Below, piece after piece: positions 7,018-11,442 of a stretch of 11,442 nt of DNA (position 1 is the stretch's first letter; the number at the start of each line of letters is the position of its first letter). The translations under genes and the position numbers were made by a program. Below the pieces are notes generated by a model. The model worked only from the letters and a program-made list of their open reading frames with translations, was not told the DNA's origin and did not search any database. The stretch is from Eudoraea sp. (GTDB taxonomy: Bacteria > Bacteroidota > Bacteroidia > Flavobacteriales > Flavobacteriaceae): the NCBI GenBank assembly GCA_013042925.1, contig JABDPH010000351.1, positions 1-11,442 of the forward strand, given 5' to 3'.

Positions 7018-8019
7018 TCAATCTAATTTTTCCGTGAGTGTCTTGAAAGTATCTTTAGCGCTCTTTTGGTTATAAAGAATATCATATACCGCATCAATAA
7101 TTGGAGTCCTGACTTTCTTTTTAAAAGTTGATTTTAATTTATAGGCAGTTTCCGTTGCATAGTAACCTTCCGCTACCATTTTCATTTCCATCATGGCACT
7201 TTTTACTCTATATCCTTTACCTATCATATTACCGAACATCCTGTTCCGGCTAAAAGTTGAATAACCGGTTACCAGAAGGTCTCCCAGATAGGCAGAGTTA
7301 TTGATATTGCGTTTCATCTTGTGAACTCTCGAAATATATCGCTTCATTTCTCGGATAGCATTACTCATTAAAACAGATTGGAAATTATCGCCATAACCTA
7401 ATCCATGAGCGATACCTGCGGCTAAGGCGTAAATATTTTTCAGCATGGCTGCGTATTCAGTGCCTATGATATCATCTGAAATTTTAGTCTTAATATAATG
7501 GCTGTTTAAATGACATGAAAGTTCAATAGCCTTGTCAGTATCGGCACAGGCAATTGTTAAATACGACAAACGTTCCAGGGCCACTTCTTCAGCATGACAT
7601 GGACCGGTTATCACACCAATATTTTCATAGGGAATACTATATTTTTGATAAAAATGTTCTCCTACTATTAATCCTGTTTCAGGCACAATTCCCTTAATAG
7701 CAGAGAAAACTATCTTATCACTCAAAGGGATTGTGAGTTTTTTGAGTTCACTTTCTAAAAAGGCAGATGGGATCGCGAATATCAGTAGATTAGCCATGGA
7801 AACTGCTTCGCTTATATTATTTGTAAGGACTAGCTGTTCTAGCTTAAATTCTACGGAGGTGAGGTAGTTAGGATTATGTTTATTGGCTTTTATATATTTT
7901 ATTGCGTCTTCATTACGCATATACCAGATTACCTTATCCCTGTTTTCGGTGAGCATTTTTACAATAGCAGTAGCCCAACTTCCACCGCCTAAAACAGCAA
8001 TTTTTAGATCTTTTTCCAT
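7018..8019 (-). CDS. gpsA: NAD(P)-dependent glycerol-3-phosphate dehydrogenase
   Basis: This cytosolic enzyme reduces dihydroxyacetone phosphate to sn-glycerol 3-phosphate, the backbone of membrane phospholipids. It is full length at 333 residues. Visible features are the nucleotide-binding IAVLGGGSWATA (7-18), FAIPSAFL (81-88), the AIKGI segment with Lys109, GPCHAEEVA (139-147), the catalytic-lysine block AAMLKNIYALAAGIAHGLG (190-208, Lys194), and GDLLVTGYSTFSRNRMFG (246-263). The start is an ATG 15 nt from a TACATTTG-containing element. Downstream on the same strand come the SUMF1-like and Gfo/Idh genes; a shared transcript is possible but unproven. The opposing enzyme, glpD, lies 2.5 kb away on the other strand. 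Identification is secure. Confidence 0.96.
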   Translation of the reverse strand: MEKDLKIAVLGGGSWATAIVKMLTENRDKVIWYMRNEDAIKYIKANKHNPNYLTSVEFKLEQLVLTNNISEAVSMANLLIFAIPSAFLESELKKLTIPLSDKIVFSAIKGIVPETGLIVGEHFYQKYSIPYENIGVITGPCHAEEVALERLSYLTIACADTDKAIELSCHLNSHYIKTKISDDIIGTEYAAMLKNIYALAAGIAHGLGYGDNFQSVLMSNAIREMKRYISRVHKMKRNINNSAYLGDLLVTGYSTFSRNRMFGNMIGKGYRVKSAMMEMKMVAEGYYATETAYKLKSTFKKKVRTPIIDAVYDILYNQKSAKDTFKTLTEKLD

Positions 8020-8033
8020 TAAACTAATTTAGT

Positions 8034-8047
8034 CTATCAAATGTAAT
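8034..8047 (-). promoter_or_regulatory. gpsA promoter -7 element
   Basis: Minus strand ATTACATTTGATAG contains TACATTTG, a perfect TAnnTTTG. It lies 14 nt before the gpsA ATG, so the leader would be very short. The 19-nt-upstream position reads GTA rather than TTG, so no -33 box is claimed. The 14-mer is identical to the one before the dioxygenase gene (786-799). Confidence 0.5.
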
Positions 8048-8205
8048 TAAAAATAATAACCACTTACTTGTTTGACAATCATTGTGTTATAATATTCTAT
8101 GGAATAAATAGTGTTGTCTGATTATGGATAAGATGTTGAAAGTGTCAAATTAAAAAAACGATGAAATGCTTAAAACTTTAACATCGGTTTACCTGTATCC
8201 AGGCA
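8048..8205 (+). other. Intergenic leader region upstream of the small ORF, probably transcribed
   Basis: There is no gene-length frame on either strand here. Short inverted repeats suggest a folded RNA on the plus strand: CGATG (8159-8163) with CATCG (8182-8186), and CCTG (8192-8195) with CAGG (8200-8203), the latter holding the only Shine-Dalgarno-like AGG before the ATG at 8206. GCAATG (8203-8208) can also pair with TATTGC (8220-8225), enclosing the start codon. A plus-strand promoter is not obvious: TTGACA (8072-8077) and TATAAT (8088-8093) are both present but only 10 nt apart, and no TAnnTTTG is found. A 9-codon frame at 8123-8152 is too short to call. Confidence 0.35.
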
Positions 8206-8280
8206 ATGAAAACTTTAAGTATTGCGTTATTTAAGATAATAGGAAAAGTTTGTAAAAAATATTTTTGGTTGGTTATTTAG
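8206..8280 (+). CDS. Candidate small ORF: 24-residue cationic hydrophobic peptide
   Basis: The ATG at 8206 opens 24 codons to a TAG at 8278-8280. The peptide begins MKTLSIALFKIIGKV and ends CKKYFWLVI. It has five lysines, no acidic residue, and otherwise mostly aliphatic and aromatic side chains, so it should insert in or lie along a membrane. The stop is four bases before a strong intrinsic terminator oriented with this frame, the usual arrangement for a real short transcript. The upstream frame is closed by TAA at 8179-8181 and has no other start. The start codon and its weak AGG can be masked by local hairpins, as in many type I toxins. I do not recognise the sequence; it could be a small membrane protein, a toxin-like peptide, or a chance frame inside a small RNA. 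Confidence 0.4.
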   Translation: MKTLSIALFKIIGKVCKKYFWLVI

Positions 8281-8284
8281 TTAG

Positions 8285-8320
8285 AAACCGCTCCGGATTT
8301 AAATTCGGAGTGGTTTTTTT
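8285..8320 (+). terminator. Intrinsic terminator for a plus-strand transcript
   Basis: Arms 8285-8300 and 8301-8316 pair at all 16 positions on the plus strand: 14 Watson-Crick and two G-U wobbles (8290 with 8311, 8296 with 8305). The innermost pairs would form the loop. Seven T residues (8314-8320) end the element. On the minus strand the two wobbles become A-C mismatches and the T-tract is broken (GGTTTCTAAC), so it works best for plus-strand transcription. It may weakly end the GH2 transcript from the other side. Confidence 0.85.
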
Positions 8321-8332
8321 GAACATAATATC

Positions 8333-10171
8333 TTAATTACCCTTTGCTTCTTTTGCTTTATTGCCGTAATATTCTTTCAGAACAAAGAACGCTTTCTTTT
8401 TATTTCCTTTTTCATCAAAAAGACCCTTTCTGTTATATCCGTCCTGAATTTTTGCCAGAGGTCTTCTGGGTGATCTGAAGTCTTTTAGAACCCATGGAGA
8501 AAATCCTTGTAATTTTTCAATTTTATCGAGCATATTTAATGATTCTTCGTAAAGATATTCCTGATATTCTTCGGACCACCTTGTTTCTTTGTCAGCATGA
8601 TACCCAAATTTAGCTCCTGCGCCAAATTCTGAAATAAATACAGGTTTGTTCTGATCAATTTTCCAGGTAATGGTACGAGCTTTGTCAGGCAATCCAACAT
8701 ACCAGCCTATATATTGGTTAAAGCTCAGGATATCGACCTCCTCTGCAAAAGGATCATCTATGGCCAGCACATTACTATTACCATCCACGGTATTTTGTTC
8801 TAATGCTGCGCTTATTAAACGGGTAGGGTCCAGACTTCTGGTATGTTCTTTCAATTTTTTAAGAAAATTAAGACGGGGCTCACTTACCGGGGTTTCATTA
8901 GCCATAGACCAAATGATGACTGATGCCCTGTTCTTATCTCTTTGTATGACCTCTGTAAGCTGATTTTGAGCGTTTTCGTAGGTGCTGGGATTCTCCCATT
9001 TAATAGTCCAATAAACCGGGTTTTCCTCCCACAGCAATATTCCCATACTATCAGCGGCTCTGACCATATACTCATTATGGGGATAATGCGCCAGGCGTGC
9101 AAAATTTCCGTTCATTTCCTTTACCCATTCTAAAAGTTTTTCAGAATCTCTCATGGTTTTTGCTCTTCCTTGATTAATAGGACTCTCTTCATGGATACAT
9201 ATTCCTCTTAGAAAAATTGGTTTATTATTTAATAAAATTGATGTTCCTTCGGTTTTTATGGTTCTAAAACCAATCTTATCTTTGATCTGGTCTCTACCTG
9301 CATTGAGAGAAACATCATATAATTTTGGATTTTCCGGACTCCATTTTTTCAATTTTGCCTTTTTAATATGTATTTGAGCTCTGCCGGTTATGTCGGTGTT
9401 TACTTTTCTGGAAATTTTTGCTTCTGATATTTTAAGTGTTACTTCACTATTGGCTTTATCAGGGCCATTGAGCTGAATATATCCTAAAATTTCATCGGAA
9501 TTTTTAGGATTTAATTGAATCATATAGTCATCTATATAAGTCTCTTTCGTTTCTATTAATTTCACATCTCTGGTAAGACCACCGTAATTCCACCAATCTG
9601 TATTCAAAGTGGGGACAGCTTCCGGGGTTCTCTTATTATCAATTTTGACTACTAGAAAATTTCCTTTATCCATTAGCAAATCCGTTACTTCAAAATTAAA
9701 TGGTGTAAATCCACCTATATGTCGGCCCAGTTTTCTTCCATTCAGGTATACATCAGCTTGATAATTTGCAGCTCCGAAGTAAACAAAAACTCTGTTGGCG
9801 GCTTCTTCTTTAGAATAATCGAAAGACTTTTTGTACCAAATAGAACCTTCATAATATAAAAGTTCATCCTTTTGGGAATTCCAGTCTCCAGGGACCATTA
9901 ATGTTTCGGAATTATCAAAATCATATTCTATTAAATCCGTTTTGTCCACAGGGGATGTATTTGTAAAATATGCATTTTTTGAGGGCGGATCCGTCAGATC
10001 AAAAGCTTCATAGCGATAATTATAATAGCCATTTTCATATGGATCTATAATTATGTTCCACTCTCCATTAAGTGAGAAAGATGCTCTGCTATATGCATTA
10101 TTTAATACCTCATCTTGCGCAATTGTTGATGAGCAAATAATGAAGAAGATTAATATAACTATGAATTTCAT
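8333..10171 (-). CDS. Secreted GH2 glycosidase, beta-glucuronidase-like
   Basis: This is a predicted periplasmic retaining exo-glycosidase of 612 residues. A Sec signal peptide occupies about 1-18 (ends STIAQ). Then come the sugar-binding jelly-roll domain (about 30-205, with the GH2 signature WWNYGGLTRDV at 193-203), an immunoglobulin-like domain (about 208-305, ending IGFRTIKTEG) and the TIM barrel from 310. The acid/base is Glu426 in WSMANE and the nucleophile Glu515 in FISEFGAG. Near the end, PWVLKDFRSPRR and GYNRKGLF align with E. coli GusA; Asn580 and Lys582 give the NxK motif that binds the uronate carboxylate. This favours a glucuronide or related uronide over a galactoside. Length matches GusA plus a signal peptide. 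The AraC gene lies 13 nt upstream on the same strand. Confidence 0.92.
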   Translation of the reverse strand: MKFIVILIFFIICSSTIAQDEVLNNAYSRASFSLNGEWNIIIDPYENGYYNYRYEAFDLTDPPSKNAYFTNTSPVDKTDLIEYDFDNSETLMVPGDWNSQKDELLYYEGSIWYKKSFDYSKEEAANRVFVYFGAANYQADVYLNGRKLGRHIGGFTPFNFEVTDLLMDKGNFLVVKIDNKRTPEAVPTLNTDWWNYGGLTRDVKLIETKETYIDDYMIQLNPKNSDEILGYIQLNGPDKANSEVTLKISEAKISRKVNTDITGRAQIHIKKAKLKKWSPENPKLYDVSLNAGRDQIKDKIGFRTIKTEGTSILLNNKPIFLRGICIHEESPINQGRAKTMRDSEKLLEWVKEMNGNFARLAHYPHNEYMVRAADSMGILLWEENPVYWTIKWENPSTYENAQNQLTEVIQRDKNRASVIIWSMANETPVSEPRLNFLKKLKEHTRSLDPTRLISAALEQNTVDGNSNVLAIDDPFAEEVDILSFNQYIGWYVGLPDKARTITWKIDQNKPVFISEFGAGAKFGYHADKETRWSEEYQEYLYEESLNMLDKIEKLQGFSPWVLKDFRSPRRPLAKIQDGYNRKGLFDEKGNKKKAFFVLKEYYGNKAKEAKGN

Positions 10172-10184
10172 TTGAATTAAGAGT

Positions 10185-11042
10185 TTAGAAAGTATTTTTA
10201 TTTAAATATCTTTTTTTAAAATCAGATGGATTTTCAAGGGCAATTTTTTTAAAAGTACGATTAAAATAAGAAAGGCTTTCATAACCGCATTCGTAACAGG
10301 CCTCGCTGATATTACTGCCTTTTATAAGTAAACGCTTGGCCTGGCTAATGCGATATTGGTTTAAAAATGAGGTAAAAGAACGTCCGGTGGCGCCTTTAAA
10401 ATATCTGCAAAAAGCTTCTTTACTTAAATTGCTAATTGAAGCTACTTCTCTAAGTTCTATTTTTCGCTGGTAGTTTTCATCAATGAATGCATAGATATTC
10501 TTCAACCTGTCTTTTTGTTTTTGACTGTATTTATTTATAACCGGATAGTCATGTAATAAAACATACTCCTTAGATGCTGCTAAAATTGAAAAAATATGCA
10601 GTACTTCCAGAAACTGTGTAAAAGGACTTAAAGTATGAAGTTTTTTCAGCCTGGAACCTATAGCTGTCTTGGTATTTCCGGTGAAGGCTATTCCATGTTG
10701 AGATTTTTCAAAAAGTTCAAATACATCAGATAGTTCCGGGATTTCAGTAAATATATTATTCTTAAATGCCGAACTAACGTGCAAAACCTCTTTTTTATAT
10801 TCGGTCTGTATGCCATAATCGAAGTTCAAATGAGGGATATTAGACCCTATCAATACCAAATCACTATGTTCATATTGAGAAATATGATCTCCCACATGCC
10901 TTGTACCATTGGCACCTTCAATATAGACTAATTCATATTCCGGGTGAAAATGCCAGTAGAATAAGTCGTTTAATCTTGGATTGTGCAATAATCTGAATGA
11001 GCTCTTGGCATCCGGATTTATTTGTTCTAATTGAATTTTCAA
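10185..11042 (-). CDS. AraC family transcriptional regulator
   Basis: This DNA-binding regulator of 285 residues has an N-terminal cupin sensor domain (about 20-90: FYWHFHPEYELVYIEGANG, histidines 31 and 33, and IPHLNFDYG). A helical linker follows (about 130-175), then a C-terminal AraC double helix-turn-helix (about 178-280), with first HTH ELREVASISNLSKEAFCRYF and second HTH NISEACYECGYESLSYFNRTFKK, ending in the conserved P-x-x-F-K-K-R-Y. The best start is a TTG at 11042 (MKIQLEQI); an in-frame TAA lies four codons upstream and no ATG occurs before the cupin. The GH2 gene follows after 13 nt, so it likely controls that glycosidase, its own operon and perhaps the divergent dioxygenase. The inducer is probably a sugar or uronide, by inference from context. 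Confidence 0.92.
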   Translation of the reverse strand: MKIQLEQINPDAKSSFRLLHNPRLNDLFYWHFHPEYELVYIEGANGTRHVGDHISQYEHSDLVLIGSNIPHLNFDYGIQTEYKKEVLHVSSAFKNNIFTEIPELSDVFELFEKSQHGIAFTGNTKTAIGSRLKKLHTLSPFTQFLEVLHIFSILAASKEYVLLHDYPVINKYSQKQKDRLKNIYAFIDENYQRKIELREVASISNLSKEAFCRYFKGATGRSFTSFLNQYRISQAKRLLIKGSNISEACYECGYESLSYFNRTFKKIALENPSDFKKRYLNKNTF

Positions 11043-11093
11043 ATCAAATATTTAACAAAATTGTTGTTATAGGCTATAATTGGGATAATAAAT

Positions 11094-11116
11094 ATCAATA
11101 TAGTACAAATATTGAT
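11094..11116. promoter_or_regulatory. Inverted repeat, candidate operator (8-7-8)
   Basis: ATCAATAT at 11094-11101 and ATATTGAT at 11109-11116 are perfect inverted copies around a 7-base spacer, in the 146-bp divergent region between the AraC and dioxygenase genes. It is AT-rich, so chance is possible, but position and symmetry suit a dimeric regulator. Confidence 0.45.
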
Positions 11117-11129
11117 CAAAATCAAGGTG

Positions 11130-11148
11130 GAGATCGTCATAAGATCTC
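11130..11148. promoter_or_regulatory. Inverted repeat, candidate operator (6-7-6)
   Basis: GAGATC at 11130-11135 and GATCTC at 11143-11148 are perfect inverted copies, again around 7 bases. It ends 2 nt before the TAGATTTG -7 element, so a bound protein would directly affect the dioxygenase promoter. Its centre is 34 bp, about three helical turns, from the centre of the 11094-11116 repeat. Confidence 0.4.
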
Positions 11149-11150
11149 TT

Positions 11151-11158
11151 TAGATTTG
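11151..11158 (+). promoter_or_regulatory. -7 element for the PhyH-family gene
   Basis: TAGATTTG matches the TAnnTTTG consensus and lies 30 nt before the ATG at 11189, like the leader length seen for glpD. There is no TTG at 19 nt spacing; that spot lies within the 11130-11148 inverted repeat, which may mean activator-dependent transcription. Confidence 0.45.
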
Positions 11159-11188
11159 ACTATCTTTTAATTACAATACAGAATCATT

Positions 11189-11442
11189 ATGGAAAAAGCA
11201 GCATCTAAACTGGAAATGGCCAATAAGGCTCACAAAGATATTCCGGGAAACCCATCAACGGCTACAAGTAGCAAAATTCAACTTAATGACAGGTCTAATA
11301 ATGTCCCATTAAGAGTTCTTAGCGAGAAGGACTGGGAATTCTGGAAGCATAATGGTTATATAGTGATCAAAAATGCCATTACCAGAGAACAGGCCAGGAT
11401 AACTGCAGATTTTCTTTGGGAATTCGACGAAAAAGATCCGAA
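11189..11442 (+). CDS. Phytanoyl-CoA dioxygenase (PhyH) family protein, 3' end outside window
   Basis: This is the first 84 codons of a probable Fe(II)/2-oxoglutarate-dependent oxygenase. Residues 1-42 are polar and likely disordered (rich in K, S, N, T). The recognisable family start then follows: VLSEKDWEFWKHNGYIVIKNAI (about 44-65) and TREQARITADFLWEFDEKDP (about 66-84 and on). This helix-strand-helix pattern, with the NGYIVIKN strand, opens PhyH-family proteins. The iron-binding HxD...H residues would lie beyond the window, so activity cannot be judged and the substrate is unknown. The ATG at 11189 is the only sensible start, 30 nt after a TAGATTTG element. It is transcribed divergently from the AraC gene across two inverted repeats, which hints at shared control. 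Confidence 0.75.
   Translation, partial: MEKAASKLEMANKAHKDIPGNPSTATSSKIQLNDRSNNVPLRVLSEKDWEFWKHNGYIVIKNAITREQARITADFLWEFDEKDP

Noticed and set aside
8072..8093. TTGACA and TATAAT, both exact sigma70 consensus hexamers
   Set aside because: They are only 10 nt apart, far from the usual 17, and Bacteroidota promoters use TTG/TAnnTTTG instead; not called as a promoter for the small ORF.

Overview
The window looks like a chromosomal segment of a marine-type member of the Bacteroidota, most likely Flavobacteriaceae. The DNA is AT-rich. Intergenic regions carry the Bacteroidota -7 promoter element TAnnTTTG, and clear Shine-Dalgarno sequences are mostly absent. Several proteins (3-hydroxyanthranilate dioxygenase, the CvpA-like protein, the 118-residue protein at 2047-2403, the AraC regulator) read like familiar flavobacterial versions. 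I saw no mobile element, CRISPR array, tRNA or rRNA. The genus is not determined.

Layout. Bases 1-1959 hold minus-strand genes: the 5' part of a DUF1304 membrane protein, a complete 3-hydroxyanthranilate 3,4-dioxygenase just before it in the same transcript (kynurenine route of tryptophan breakdown), a CAP-domain lipoprotein and a CvpA-family membrane protein. Bases 2047-4532 are plus-strand: a conserved protein of unknown function, an ABM-fold monooxygenase-like protein, and FAD-dependent glycerol-3-phosphate dehydrogenase (glpD). Bases 4541-8019 are minus-strand and read, in transcription order, gpsA (NAD(P)-dependent glycerol-3-phosphate dehydrogenase), an exported SUMF1/FGE-fold protein lacking the formylglycine-generating cysteines, and a Tat-exported Gfo/Idh/MocA oxidoreductase ending in a 13-residue tandem repeat. 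The two opposing glycerol-3-phosphate dehydrogenases therefore bracket a pair of exported proteins; glpD and the oxidoreductase converge with only 8 bp between stop codons.

Bases 8020-8332 contain the gpsA promoter element and, on the plus strand, a previously easy-to-miss unit: a 24-codon ORF for a cationic hydrophobic peptide, followed four bases after its stop by a strong intrinsic terminator whose pairing and U-tract only work well in the plus direction. This is the best candidate for something undescribed in the window (small protein, type I toxin-like peptide, or small RNA).

Bases 8333-11042 (minus) are an AraC-family regulator followed by a secreted GH2 glycosidase with the NxK motif of beta-glucuronidases, probably one operon for sensing and cutting a uronic-acid-containing glycan. 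Divergent from it, a PhyH-family (Fe(II)/2-oxoglutarate) dioxygenase starts at 11189 and runs off the end. The divergent intergenic region carries two inverted repeats (8-7-8 and 6-7-6) just upstream of a TAGATTTG -7 element, which look like operators.
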